NCBI GenBank assembly: GCA_963839175.1
Contig: CAWIUB010000038.1
Coordinates: 29,760 to 93,759 of the forward strand
Direction: 5' to 3'
DNA from: CAWIUB01 sp963839175
Lineage (GTDB): Bacteria; Actinomycetota; Actinomycetes; Mycobacteriales; Jatrophihabitantaceae
Length of the DNA stretch: 64,000 nucleotides
Both the position numbers and the translations under genes were made by a program. How positions within the stretch are numbered: the stretch's first letter is position 1; the number at the start of each line of letters is the position of its first letter. This document shows positions 1 through 8,291 of this stretch, piece after piece. Under the pieces are notes generated by a model. The model was not told the DNA's origin. It did no database searches and was given only the letters and a program-made list of their open reading frames with translations.

Positions 1-2
1 AT

Positions 3-677
3 GCACTAAAGCGATTGTCCGAGCACTACGAAGTGCCGATCCTGGCCGTCCACGCCCCGTGCCTGATCGTGACGCAGCGAGTCTGGTCGCCCGACCCGTG
101 GGTCAAGCTGCAGCGAGCGCAGGCTGCAGCAGAGCTGCTCGGCGCGCAAACGGTCGTCGTCCACCCGCCCTTTCGCTGGCAGCGCGAGTACTCACGAGCT
201 TTCCACCGAGGCTTATCCACGATGGCCGACGAAACCGACGTGCGCTTCGCCGTCGAGAACATGTTCCCGTTGCGCGTCCGCGGCCGCGAGGTATCGGCCT
301 ACCAGCCGACCTGGGACGTCGCCGCCGAAATCGAGCCCTACCGCGACTACACCCTCGACCTGTCGCACACAGCTGTGTCGCAGTCGGACGCGCTGGCGAT
401 GCTCAACACGATAGGCGCGAGCCTTTCGCATTTGCACATCGCCGACGGCACCGGCCTCGGCAAGGACGAACACCTCGTGCCAGGACGCGGCACCCAGCCG
501 TGCGCGGAGGTTCTCGAACGCGTCGCCGCGAACCACTTCGGCGGGCACGTCATCGTCGAGGTCAACACCCGCCGGGCCGTCGACCGGTCGGAACGTGAGG
601 CGGACCTGGCCGAGGCGCTCGCCTTCTGCCGACTGCACTTGGTAGCCGCGCCCGCCGGCATCGACGGATGGCGATAG
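3..677 (+). CDS. Sugar-phosphate isomerase/epimerase-like TIM-barrel protein, 5' truncated
   Basis: The reading frame is open from base 3, with no stop before the first candidate start (TTG at 15), so the N-terminus probably lies outside the window. The visible part is about 224 residues. It contains the barrel-strand motifs VHAPCL, VVVHPPF, AVENMFP, LDLSHTA, LSHLHIADG and VIVEVN. These acidic and histidine residues sit where xylose-isomerase-like TIM-barrel enzymes bind metal and sugar. The substrate cannot be inferred. In M. tuberculosis the equivalent backbone position (Rv0498) holds the same kind of protein. The gene ends at TAG 675-677, just before a short tandem repeat and the convergent sortase gene. 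Confidence 0.8.
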   Translation, partial: ALKRLSEHYEVPILAVHAPCLIVTQRVWSPDPWVKLQRAQAAAELLGAQTVVVHPPFRWQREYSRAFHRGLSTMADETDVRFAVENMFPLRVRGREVSAYQPTWDVAAEIEPYRDYTLDLSHTAVSQSDALAMLNTIGASLSHLHIADGTGLGKDEHLVPGRGTQPCAEVLERVAANHFGGHVIVEVNTRRAVDRSEREADLAEALAFCRLHLVAAPAGIDGWR

Positions 678-678
678 G

Positions 679-720
679 CGGCTAACCCTCGGCTAACCCT
701 CGGCTAACCCTCCGCTAACC
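679..720. repeat. 11-bp tandem repeat between convergent genes
   Basis: The unit CGGCTAACCCT occurs three times in a row (679-689, 690-700, 701-711), followed by a partial fourth copy, CCGCTAACC. It fills the gap between the isomerase stop and the sortase stop. No hairpin is obvious, so it is not a clear terminator. Confidence 0.85.
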
Positions 721-1413
721 GAGGTGCGCCGAGACCACGAGATTGTCGAGATAGCTGTGCGCCCGGAAGTCGAAGTCGCCGGTACACGTGATCAGCCGGA
801 GCTCGGGCAAGGGCGTCGGACCGTAAACCGCCTCGGTCGGGAACCGGTCCTTCGGATAACTGACCGACCTGTCTACGACGAAGCGCAGCGTCGCGCCCGT
901 GCTCTCGCTCACCAGGACGACGGCACCGGGACGCAACTCCCGCAGCCGGTAGAACACCGCCGGGCCATTGATCGAGTCGACATGGCCGGCAATGACCGCG
1001 GGCCCCGCATTGCCTGGCCGGACGCCACCCGCATACCAGCCCGCCTCGCCCCACTGGCTCGGCACGGCCAGCGATCCGTCCGTGTGCAGTTGCAGTGTCT
1101 CCAGCGCGGTGTCGACCCCGATGGACGGGATGCTCAACAGCACCGGTGGCGCGACTGAGCTGGCAGGTGCGGCAGAGTGCGCCGGGCCCTGCGGTCCACC
1201 CGGCAGCGGCGGCAGCAGACCCGTCTCGGTCGAGGCGCTTGCGGTCGCGACCGGGGCGTTGTGCCCGACAGCGGCCGGCCGGTTCGGCGACGCGCCGCCG
1301 GCGCCGGCCACCGCCACCGTCGTGAGCACGCCGGCCGCGCCGGCGACGGCTACGAGGCCCGCGAGCACTCGGGCGCGCCGCCGCCGGGCGGTGGCGCGAT
1401 GCCTACCGGTCAT
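715..1413 (-). CDS. Class F (actinobacterial) sortase
   Basis: This 232-residue protein has an Arg-rich N-terminus, a membrane anchor (about residues 16-38), a Ser/Pro/Ala-rich spacer and a sortase domain from about residue 90. Catalytic features are visible: His in AGHVDS, Cys in LITCTGDFD, and an Arg in the following FRAHSYLDN segment. The spacing matches class F sortases, which act outside the membrane and cut sorting signals for cell-wall or pilin attachment. No LPXTG-type substrate was noticed nearby. The upstream DUF4397 gene overlaps it by 4 bp (1410-1413), so the two are probably translated together. Confidence 0.88.
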   Translation of the reverse strand: MTGRHRATARRRRARVLAGLVAVAGAAGVLTTVAVAGAGGASPNRPAAVGHNAPVATASASTETGLLPPLPGGPQGPAHSAAPASSVAPPVLLSIPSIGVDTALETLQLHTDGSLAVPSQWGEAGWYAGGVRPGNAGPAVIAGHVDSINGPAVFYRLRELRPGAVVLVSESTGATLRFVVDRSVSYPKDRFPTEAVYGPTPLPELRLITCTGDFDFRAHSYLDNLVVSAHLG

Positions 1414-2288
1414 CGGGTGACGGGCTGACGCCTCCCGCTGCGCCGCACCACCGCCACGCCGAGTCCGGCAGCTACGAGACCCAACGCGGCCAGGCTGTCG
1501 CGTGCCCAGGACGACCCGTGCGGCCGCGTCGCCGTGCCGCCGCCGCCGGCCTGGACCGGGCCAATGGGCGCGGTGGCCGCTGCCGCCGCGTCGACAATGC
1601 TGCGCAGGGTCAGCCCGCTGCCTTTCGCATCGAGCAGGACGATGGAGTTCACGCTGCCCGACGTGATCTGCACGTCACTGGTCGTGCTCACGCTTGCTGT
1701 CCCGTCGACCCGAGCGGTGATCGGCCAGTCGCCGGCCGGCACCGTCGTGTACGCCGTGCTGGTGGCGAACGCCGCATCCTTCGCGACGACGGGCCCATTG
1801 GTAGCGAGCAGGTCGGCGTGCGGAGCGCGGCTGGCCGCCTGGATCACCCGCACCAGTCCGGTACCCGACTTGGGCGCGGTGAACTCGTCATGCAGCACGA
1901 TGCCGTGCAGTTGGCTGTTCATGCCGACCGCGGCGGCCGTGTACGCCGCGCCGGCTTTGGCGTCGAGCGTCCAGGTCAGCGCTGGCGGCGTCGAGGCGGC
2001 CGCGCCGTGCGGTCGCATCGACACGGCGTACAGCCCGGGCGCGATGCGGCCGTACGGGCTCACGTCTCCATAGCCCACATTGGTGAGCCACAGCGTGGAC
2101 GTGCCCCCGGAGAACGCCGTGAGGTACACGTCGACGCCGGGGGTGTCCGGCGAGAAGTGCGCTCCGCGGATCACCGCGTTCGTCTCGCTCGGTGCGGCCA
2201 CGGCGACCGTGGTCGCCGCTGGAATCCCCAGAGCCAGCGCCGCGACTGCGGCCACCGCGAGCGTGCGTCGTACAGCCAGCTGACCCAT
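1410..2288 (-). CDS. DUF4397-domain surface protein with C-terminal anchor
   Basis: This 292-residue protein has an N-terminal signal peptide (RRTLAVAAVAALALGIPAA). Two DUF4397-like beta-rich repeats follow: VIRGAHFSPDTPGVDVYL at about residue 39 and VRVIQAASRAPHADLL at about 146. A Gly-rich linker, a transmembrane helix (LAALGLVAAGLGVAVV) and a short basic tail end it. The layout resembles a wall- or membrane-anchored surface protein. DUF4397 proteins are often found beside class F sortases, and here the 4-bp overlap with the sortase gene supports a functional pair. The tail lacks an LPXTG-type signal, so anchoring by the membrane helix is an inference. Confidence 0.85.
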   Translation of the reverse strand: MGQLAVRRTLAVAAVAALALGIPAATTVAVAAPSETNAVIRGAHFSPDTPGVDVYLTAFSGGTSTLWLTNVGYGDVSPYGRIAPGLYAVSMRPHGAAASTPPALTWTLDAKAGAAYTAAAVGMNSQLHGIVLHDEFTAPKSGTGLVRVIQAASRAPHADLLATNGPVVAKDAAFATSTAYTTVPAGDWPITARVDGTASVSTTSDVQITSGSVNSIVLLDAKGSGLTLRSIVDAAAAATAPIGPVQAGGGGTATRPHGSSWARDSLAALGLVAAGLGVAVVRRSGRRQPVTR

Positions 2289-2327
2289 GTCTTACCCCGT
2301 TCCCCGTCGGCGGACCGTCCGCCGCCG

Positions 2328-3419
2328 CTAGCTCAACGATTGCACCGGTGCGATGGCTACGTCCCATTGCAAGTGCACGGCCCCGCCGGCAACCGGAGTG
2401 ATGTGCAGCGGCCGGTATGACACGGGCAGCGCGTCGAGCGTGATGGTGAGTGCGGACGTGTTCGGTGCCGTGACGGTGAGATCGCGCACAGGCAGGCCGG
2501 CTGCCGCCTCGGCCGGGTCCTGCGGCAGGCCGATGAGCTGGATGTCACCCTTGTCGGCGAGCACGGCGAGCACTGTATCGGCCCGCAGATCCAGGCTGCC
2601 GGAGGTGAGCGTCTTCTTGGCTGCGCCGTTGGGGTGGATGTGTTTGTTGCGCAGCAGGCTCGTCCCCGCCTGCAGCCGTTGCGAGCGGTCGGTGGCCATG
2701 CGTGACTTGAGGTCGGCGGCCCCGCTGGGATCGACCTTGCGTACCTCGACCCGGTCAGCGCCCTGACCGAATAGCGCCACCGGGGCCGACGCTGCGAGGG
2801 CGTCGGCGACGTCACCCGACGCCGCTGCTCGTGCGCTGGGGGTCGAGATCAGGTAGGCCTGTGCATGCCAGTCCTGATCGTTGCTCGGCAATCCCGGCAG
2901 CGCTGTGAAGCCGTCGGCGCGCAGATCCTGGCTGACTGCCGGATCGGCGCCAATCGGGGTCTCGTGCGCGAGGTTGGTCTCGATCCACTTCTGCGCGGCC
3001 ACGGTCGTGACGGCCGGCACTTGCGATGGTCCCCCGGAGGGAGCGGTCGTTGCGGTGTTCGTGTGCTGCCGGCCGCGGGCGACGGCAATGGCGATGACGA
3101 CAAGGACACCGGCGGTCACCACCGCGAGAATCACGCCCGCGACCGCCCGCACCCGCGGGCTGCGCGCCGCCTGAGCCACCGGCGATCGCGGGGGCATGGC
3201 GAGGCTCGGACTCGGTTCTGTGTCCCCCGCAGGGGTGCGCTGGGCGGTGGCTTGCGTCGGCGCAGACTGCCTTGTCTTGACGGCCGGCTGCTGAGGGCCT
3301 GGCACCCTCGCTGCAGGCCGATCCTTCGCAGCCCCGGTCACCCGGGAGATTCCCGCGACGCGGCGCACTGGCCGCGCAGCGGTCCCCCCCGCGCGCCCCC
3401 CGGGCTGCTTGGTGCCCAC
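2328..3419 (-). CDS. Single-pass membrane protein of unknown function
   Basis: I do not recognise a characterised family. The GTG at 3419 is preferred, giving 363 residues. A longer frame to 3515 would run into the divergent proline dehydrogenase start. The protein has a Pro/Ala/Gln-rich, presumably cytoplasmic N-terminus of about 85 residues and a transmembrane helix (VAGVILAVVTAGVLVVIAIAVA). A roughly 230-residue extracytoplasmic region follows that looks folded: QKWIETNL, DWHAQAYLIS and TLTSGSLDLR. It is transcribed towards the DUF4397-sortase pair with a 39-bp gap and may belong to the same envelope locus. The start codon is uncertain because no strong ribosome-binding site is visible. 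Confidence 0.65.
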   Translation of the reverse strand: MGTKQPGGRAGGTAARPVRRVAGISRVTGAAKDRPAARVPGPQQPAVKTRQSAPTQATAQRTPAGDTEPSPSLAMPPRSPVAQAARSPRVRAVAGVILAVVTAGVLVVIAIAVARGRQHTNTATTAPSGGPSQVPAVTTVAAQKWIETNLAHETPIGADPAVSQDLRADGFTALPGLPSNDQDWHAQAYLISTPSARAAASGDVADALAASAPVALFGQGADRVEVRKVDPSGAADLKSRMATDRSQRLQAGTSLLRNKHIHPNGAAKKTLTSGSLDLRADTVLAVLADKGDIQLIGLPQDPAEAAAGLPVRDLTVTAPNTSALTITLDALPVSYRPLHITPVAGGAVHLQWDVAIAPVQSLS

Positions 3420-3480
3420 GAGCAGCAACGTACCGTGCCAGGCGCCAACGTAAAGCCGAATGCTCGATACGCTCCGAGGC

Positions 3481-4431
3481 ATGCTTCGCACCGCGATCCT
3501 GGCCGCCGCGCGCAATCACCGAGTCGAACGCATCGTGTCGACGGCGCCGGTGTCGCGCAGCGTGGTACGCCGGTTCGTCGGCGGACCGGACACCCCGAGC
3601 GGAGTCACCGCGGCCAAGTCGCTCGTGAACGACGGGTTGACAGTGACACTCGATCATCTCGGCGAGGACACCACGGAGGTCGCGCACGCCGATTCGGTGG
3701 CGGACGCCTACCTGGAAGTGCTCACCGCAGTACATCGCGCCGGGCTCGCCGAGATGCTCAGCCCGCTGTGCCCCCGGGTCGAGGTCAGCGTGAAGCTGAG
3801 CGCCATCGGCCAGGCGCTGCCTGGCGACGGCGATGCGATCGCCCTCGAGCGCGCCCGCAGGATCTGCACCGCCGCCAAGGCCGTCAGCGCCACCGTCACG
3901 CTCGACATGGAGGAGAGCACCACGATCGACTCGACGCTCAACATCCTCGCCGAGCTGCGCGCCGACTTCCCCGAGACGGCTGCTGTATTGCAGGCATACC
4001 TGCATCGGACGGAGGCGGATTGCCGCGACCTGGCCGTGGCGGGCAGCCGGGTACGGCTGTGCAAGGGCGCGTACGACGAGCCGGCGTCAGTCGCATTCCG
4101 CGACCGCGCCGACGTCGACAAGTCCTACGTCCGGTGCCTGAACCTGCTGCTCGCCGGCGAGGGGTATCCGATGTTCGCCACCCATGACCCACGGCTGATC
4201 TCAATCGTGGCCGACCGCGCTAAGCATTACGGTAAGGCAGCCGGCGAGTTCGAGTACCAGTTTCTCTACGGGATCCGTCCGGAAGAACAGCGGCGCCTCG
4301 CCCGCGCGGGCCACACGGTGCGCGTCTACGTCCCGTACGGCGTGGCGTGGTACGGCTACCTCATGCGGCGGCTGGCCGAGCGGCCCACCAATCTGACGTT
4401 CTTCCTGCGCTCGCTCGTCACGAAGGGCTGA
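3481..4431 (+). CDS. Proline dehydrogenase (monofunctional)
   Basis: FAD-dependent proline dehydrogenase catalyses the first step of proline breakdown, proline to pyrroline-5-carboxylate. The 316-residue length fits the monofunctional bacterial enzyme; no P5C dehydrogenase domain is fused. Visible barrel motifs include LDHLGED, SVKLSAIG, TLDMEES, VLQAYL, RVRLCKGAYDEP, FATHDPRL and EFQFLYG-like EYQFLYGIRPE. They include the conserved Lys/Asp/Arg positions of the PRODH active site. The start at ATG 3481 gives MLRTAILAAAR, typical of the family; an in-frame ATG at 3460 is less likely. The next gene, proC, performs the reverse pathway's last step. Confidence 0.9.
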   Translation: MLRTAILAAARNHRVERIVSTAPVSRSVVRRFVGGPDTPSGVTAAKSLVNDGLTVTLDHLGEDTTEVAHADSVADAYLEVLTAVHRAGLAEMLSPLCPRVEVSVKLSAIGQALPGDGDAIALERARRICTAAKAVSATVTLDMEESTTIDSTLNILAELRADFPETAAVLQAYLHRTEADCRDLAVAGSRVRLCKGAYDEPASVAFRDRADVDKSYVRCLNLLLAGEGYPMFATHDPRLISIVADRAKHYGKAAGEFEYQFLYGIRPEEQRRLARAGHTVRVYVPYGVAWYGYLMRRLAERPTNLTFFLRSLVTKG

Positions 4432-4487
4432 CCGATCGTGATCGACACGGCCGAGGACGCGGCCGCCATACCTCGAGGAGCCAGCTG

Positions 4488-5294
4488 ATGACCACCGTGG
4501 CGATCGTCGGCGGGGGCAAGATCGGCGAGGCGCTGCTGTCCGGACTGATGCGCCGGCACGAGTACGAGCCTGACTTGCTCGTCGTCGTGGAGAAGCACCC
4601 CGAACGGGCCGCGGAGCTGACCGCGACGCACGGGGTGCGGGTTGTCGGCATTCCCGAGGCCGCCGCGTTTGCGCGCACTGTGCTGCTCGCCGTCAAGCCG
4701 CAGGACATCGACGTGGTGCTGAGCGAGCTGCACGCTCATGTCGGGGCGCAGCATGTCGTCGTCTCGGTCGCGGCCGGCATCCCGACCGCGCGAATCGAAC
4801 GGGCGCTGGGCGAGGGCGTGCCAGTCGTGCGGTGCATGCCTAACACCCCGGCGTTGTTCGACCAGGCCATGACCGCGGTGGCTGGCGGCGCGCACGCCAC
4901 GGAGGAACACCTGGCGCTGGCCGAATCGCTGCTCGCCGCGGTGGGCAAGGTGGTGCGGGTGCCCGAGTCGCAGCTGGACGCGGTGACGGCGCTGTCAGGT
5001 TCGGGCCCCGCGTATTTCTTCTTCCTGGTCGAGGCGATGATCGATGCCGGAATCTTGCTCGGCCTGCCGCGGGCCCTCGCCGCCCAGCTGATCGTGCAGA
5101 CCGCGGTGGGCTCGGCGGTGATGTTGCGCGACTCCGGCGAGCATCCGGTGCAACTGCGGGAGGCGGTCACCAGCCCCGGCGGCACCACGATCGCCGCGAT
5201 CCGCGAGCTGGAGAACCACGGCGTACGTGCGGCTCTGCTGGCCGCGATCGAGGCGGCTTGCGTGCGCAGCCGCGAGCTCGGTGCCACGCAATAG
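4488..5294 (+). CDS. proC: Pyrroline-5-carboxylate reductase
   Basis: ProC reduces pyrroline-5-carboxylate to proline with NAD(P)H in the cytoplasm. The 268-residue protein begins MTTVAIVGGGKIGEALL, the Rossmann dinucleotide-binding loop. Downstream it shows AVKPQD, SVAAGI, RCMPNTPALF and the family signature TALSGSGPAYFFFLVEAM, and ends with SPGGTTIAAI. ATG 4488 is supported by GAGGAG at 4475-4480, 7 bp upstream. It lies 56 bp after proline dehydrogenase on the same strand, so proline synthesis and breakdown genes adjoin. Confidence 0.95.
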   Translation: MTTVAIVGGGKIGEALLSGLMRRHEYEPDLLVVVEKHPERAAELTATHGVRVVGIPEAAAFARTVLLAVKPQDIDVVLSELHAHVGAQHVVVSVAAGIPTARIERALGEGVPVVRCMPNTPALFDQAMTAVAGGAHATEEHLALAESLLAAVGKVVRVPESQLDAVTALSGSGPAYFFFLVEAMIDAGILLGLPRALAAQLIVQTAVGSAVMLRDSGEHPVQLREAVTSPGGTTIAAIRELENHGVRAALLAAIEAACVRSRELGATQ

Positions 5295-5306
5295 TCGAAT
5301 GGCGGG

Positions 5307-5324
5307 AGATGAGCGGGCTCATCT
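5307..5324. terminator. Short perfect hairpin after proC
   Basis: AGATGAGC-GG-GCTCATCT forms a perfect 8-bp inverted repeat 12 bp after the proC stop. There is no T-tract. It could act as a weak terminator or RNA-stabilising hairpin between proC and the BldC-like gene. Confidence 0.4.
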
Positions 5325-5431
5325 ATCGCATTAGCCCCACCTGTACCGCTACTCTCGTCCCAGCACGTGCGTGTCCCGTCCGCCGGTGGGGAAGCCGGCG
5401 CACTGACACGTGCCGAAAGCTACGGTGACGT

Positions 5432-5731
5432 ATGACCACGTCCGACGACAGCGATGCCCGCACCACGAAGCCGAGAAAGGCGGCACCGCGCAAGGCGGCC
5501 GGTGCCGAAGCGGGCTCGCGCCGCGTCGCGCCCGAGGGCGTCGACGGGCTCGCTGAGGTGCGTTTCCTGACCGTCGCCGAGGTAGCCGGCGTCATGCGAG
5601 TGTCGAAGATGACCGTGTACCGCCTCGTCCACAGTGCAGAGCTGCCGGCCGTACGCGTCGGCCGCTCGTTCCGGGTGCCAGAGAAGGCCGTCCACGACTA
5701 TCTGCAGGCCGCTTTCATCGAAGCGGGCTGA
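5432..5731 (+). CDS. BldC-like MerR/excisionase-type DNA-binding protein
   Basis: This is a 99-residue protein. Residues about 45-97 form a MerR-like winged helix-turn-helix of the excisionase type: FLTVAEVAGVMRVSKMTVYR, then LPAVRVGRSFRVPEKAVHDYL. The N-terminal 40 residues are basic and low in complexity. Proteins of this type, such as Streptomyces BldC, bind direct repeats cooperatively as developmental regulators. The position between proC and the bS22 gene matches the M. tuberculosis backbone (Rv0500A). The ribosome-binding site is weak. Confidence 0.85.
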   Translation: MTTSDDSDARTTKPRKAAPRKAAGAEAGSRRVAPEGVDGLAEVRFLTVAEVAGVMRVSKMTVYRLVHSAELPAVRVGRSFRVPEKAVHDYLQAAFIEAG

Positions 5732-5779
5732 TCAGCCGACGTCCAGGCGCCCGGTTACGGCGGGGTAGGGTGTGCGCCC

Positions 5780-5878
5780 ATGGGTTCTGTGATCAAGAAG
5801 CGGCGCAAGCGGATGGCTAAGAAGAAGCATCGCAAGCTGCTCAAGCGCACCCGCGTCCAGCGCCGCAACAAGAAATAG
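5780..5878 (+). CDS. Small ribosomal subunit protein bS22 (AURKAIP1/COX24-type), 32 aa
   Basis: This 32-residue, extremely basic protein starts MGSVIKKRRKRMAKKKH and ends RVQRRNKK. That is the signature of the AURKAIP1/COX24-domain miniprotein, identified as ribosomal protein bS22 in mycobacteria and other actinobacteria. It sits in the expected place between the BldC-like gene and the GalE2-like epimerase. Confidence 0.93.
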   Translation: MGSVIKKRRKRMAKKKHRKLLKRTRVQRRNKK

Positions 5879-5993
5879 ATAGAGCGCGCGGCGGCTGCGG
5901 TCCGGTTCTGGAACTCGCTGCGCAGGAAAGTCGCTCGAACAGGCCGCTCTAGACTGAGGGCCCTGTACGCCCCCTCCGGCCGGAGCCGCGATC

Positions 5994-7031
5994 ATGTCCG
6001 AGGTTGTTCTGGTGACCGGCGTGAGCCGTTACCTGGGCAACCGGCTGGCTGGCCAACTGGCCGCAGACCCGAACATCGAACGCGTCATCGGCGTCGACAC
6101 CACGCCACCGGACCGCGGCGACCGCGGGCGTCTCGGGCGAACCGAATTCGTCCGCGCCGACATTCGAAATCCGCTGATCGCCCGGGTGATCGCGCAGTCG
6201 GGCGTTGACACAGTGGTGCACGCCTCGGTGACCGCGACGCCTCGGGGCGCGGGCGGCCGCACGCCGATGAAAGAGATGAACGTCATCGGCACCATGCAAC
6301 TGCTCGCGGCGTGCCAGAAGTCCGAGACGGTGCGTCGGCTGGTCGTGAAGTCGACGACCGCGGTGTACGGGTCGAGCCCGCGCGACCCCGCGGTGTTCAC
6401 CGAGGAGATGACGGCGAAGGCGTTGCCCCGCGGCGGCTATGCCAAGGACGCGGTCGAGGTCGAGGGATACGTGCGCGGTTTCATGCGGCGTCGCCCCGAT
6501 ATCGCGGTCAGCGTGCTGCGGTTCGCCAACTTCGTCGGTCCCACCGCTGACAGCCCGCTTACCCGCTATCTCGCATTGCCGGTCGTCCCGGTGGCGTTCG
6601 GGTTCGACCCGCGACTGCAGCTGCTGCACGAGCATGACGCGATCGAGGTGCTGCGACTGGCCACACTGACTGATCGGCCGGGTGTCTTCAACGTCGCCGG
6701 CGAGGGGATACTGCTGCTCTCGCAGGCGATTCGCCGCGCGGGGCGAGTCTCGGTTCCTGTGCCGGCACCGGCGGTGCGACTCGTCGGCAGCCTCGTCCGG
6801 CGACGCGTCGACGCTTCGCCAGAGCAGCAGCAGTTCGTCAACTTCGGTCGGGTCGTCGACGTGAGCCGACTGCACACGCAGTTCGGGTACCAGCCGCGGT
6901 ACTCGACCGAGGCCGCGTTCGACTCGATGCTGGCAGAGCGCCCGCTGGCGCCGGTTGTGTCGGCGGACACGGTGCGGCGCGCCGAGGTCGCGGTCGGCCG
7001 ATTGCTCGGCGTGGGCGGGGGACGGTTCTGA
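5994..7031 (+). CDS. NAD-dependent epimerase/dehydratase (GalE2-like extended SDR)
   Basis: This is a 345-residue extended short-chain dehydrogenase. The N-terminal nucleotide loop reads VTGVSRYLGNRLA, so the glycine pattern is looser than the usual GxxGxxG. Asp in FVRADIRNP, the KSTTAVYGSSPRD strand and GGYAKDAVEVEGYVRGF follow. The last replaces the classical YxxxK spacing and resembles the mycobacterial Rv0501 (GalE2) group. The substrate is unknown. The stop is 1 bp before the acyltransferase ATG, indicating one transcription unit. Confidence 0.85.
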   Translation: MSEVVLVTGVSRYLGNRLAGQLAADPNIERVIGVDTTPPDRGDRGRLGRTEFVRADIRNPLIARVIAQSGVDTVVHASVTATPRGAGGRTPMKEMNVIGTMQLLAACQKSETVRRLVVKSTTAVYGSSPRDPAVFTEEMTAKALPRGGYAKDAVEVEGYVRGFMRRRPDIAVSVLRFANFVGPTADSPLTRYLALPVVPVAFGFDPRLQLLHEHDAIEVLRLATLTDRPGVFNVAGEGILLLSQAIRRAGRVSVPVPAPAVRLVGSLVRRRVDASPEQQQFVNFGRVVDVSRLHTQFGYQPRYSTEAAFDSMLAERPLAPVVSADTVRRAEVAVGRLLGVGGGRF

Positions 7032-7032
7032 G

Positions 7033-7980
7033 ATGGCCCACGAAGCGCGGGTGATCCGGCTGCCGACGGGCGCACCCCATCGACGCGTGGACGAGGCGCC
7101 TGGCCCGCTCGAGGCCGGCGCGACCAGGCCACCGATGTCCAACTGGGAGCGTCACGTAGCCGGTGGTCTGGCCCTGTTGCGCCGCCGGATCACCGGCGAC
7201 TACGAGGTCGACGAGTTCGGCTTCGATCCCGACCTGACCGAGCACGTCCTGGCGCCGGCGGTTCGTCCGCTGTACCGACGGTGGTTTCGCACCGAGGTCA
7301 CCGGCATCCACCACATCCCGGCCGAGGGCGGCGCGCTGCTGGTGGCCAACCACGCCGGCGGCCTGTGGGCACTCGACGGCGTGATGACGGCGCTGGCTGT
7401 GCACGACGAGCATCCGGCGCATCGGTTCCTGCGCATGCTCGGCGCCGATCTGGTGTTCACGACGCCGGTTCTCGGCGCGCTGGCCCGCAAATCCGGCAGC
7501 ACGCTGGCCTGCAATCCAGACGCCGAACGGTTGCTCGGCGAGGGTGAGCTGGTTGGCGTCTGGCCGGAGGGGTTCAAGGGCATTGGCAAGCCGTTCAGTG
7601 AACGCTACAAGCTGCAGCGGTTCGGCCGGGGCGGGTTCGTCAGCGCGGCCCTGCGGGCCCGGGCACCGATCATCCCGGTGTCGATCGTCGGCTCCGAAGA
7701 GATCCACCCGATGCTGGGCAACGCCAAGACACTCGCCCGCGTCCTCGGCTTGCCCTACTTCCCGCTGACTCCGACATTTCCCTGGCTCGGCCCGCTCGGG
7801 CTCGTCCCGTTGCCGAGCAAGTGGCGGATCGAGTTCGGCGCGCCGATCCACACCGACGCCTACGGTGACGACGGCGCCGACGACCCGATGCTCGTCTTCG
7901 AGCTCACCGACCGGGTGCGCGAGACGATCCAATCGACGCTCTACCGGGTGCTCGCTTCGCGTCGTTCGGTCTGGCGCTGA
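7033..7980 (+). CDS. Lysophospholipid (1-acylglycerol-3-phosphate-type) acyltransferase family protein
   Basis: This 315-residue protein belongs to the PlsC/LPLAT family, which transfers acyl chains to glycerolipid acceptors at the membrane. The catalytic His lies in LLVANHAGGLWALDG. The His-Asp spacing is longer than the canonical HX4D, as in the mycobacterial Rv0502 subgroup. Motif III is VWPEGFKG, with GRGGFVSAALRA after it, and motif IV is APIIPVSIVGSEE. The ATG at 7033 immediately follows the epimerase stop. The exact acceptor lipid is not deducible. Confidence 0.85.
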   Translation: MAHEARVIRLPTGAPHRRVDEAPGPLEAGATRPPMSNWERHVAGGLALLRRRITGDYEVDEFGFDPDLTEHVLAPAVRPLYRRWFRTEVTGIHHIPAEGGALLVANHAGGLWALDGVMTALAVHDEHPAHRFLRMLGADLVFTTPVLGALARKSGSTLACNPDAERLLGEGELVGVWPEGFKGIGKPFSERYKLQRFGRGGFVSAALRARAPIIPVSIVGSEEIHPMLGNAKTLARVLGLPYFPLTPTFPWLGPLGLVPLPSKWRIEFGAPIHTDAYGDDGADDPMLVFELTDRVRETIQSTLYRVLASRRSVWR

Positions 7981-8041
7981 GCACGGTGCGCCGCGAGAGC
8001 GACCAAACGATGGCTACTGGCCGTGCTTGCTGATGATTGGG

Positions 8042-8230
8042 TCAGTGGTCCTCGGTTGGCGTGAGGTAGTGGTTGACTGCCCAGGCGCCGACCCTGTTTA
8101 CCCACTGCGTTGCCGGTCTCGTCCGGCGTGCGGATGTGGATGCCGGCCCAGATGCGGCGCCGATGGATTCTGCGTTGAGTTGCCTCGCCAATTCGTGGTG
8201 TCGGGTCGTGCCCGTGACCGCCGATGACAT
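8042..8230 (-). pseudogene. C-terminal remnant of a vanadium-haloperoxidase/PAP2-like protein
   Basis: The 311-bp gap after the acyltransferase is not empty. Reading the minus strand and allowing two frame changes gives RHHELARQLNAESIG, then RIWAGIHIRTPDETGNAVGK, then VGAWAVNHYLTPTEDH and a stop at 8042-8044. The central GIHxRTxDExGxxxG pattern is the C-terminal vanadate/phosphate-binding signature of PAP2-family haloperoxidases. No upstream part of such a gene is visible, so this is a decayed fragment. The assignment rests on one motif. Confidence 0.45.
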
Positions 8231-8291
8231 GTTGAGCCACCGTTGCCGGCGCGCCGGCTACCCCTGACTGTGTGGGGGTGCTGGTGGGACG

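Noticed and set aside
5949..7142. 397-codon minus-strand frame
   Set aside because: It is the antisense shadow of the GalE2-like epimerase, with random His/Arg/Asp-rich composition.
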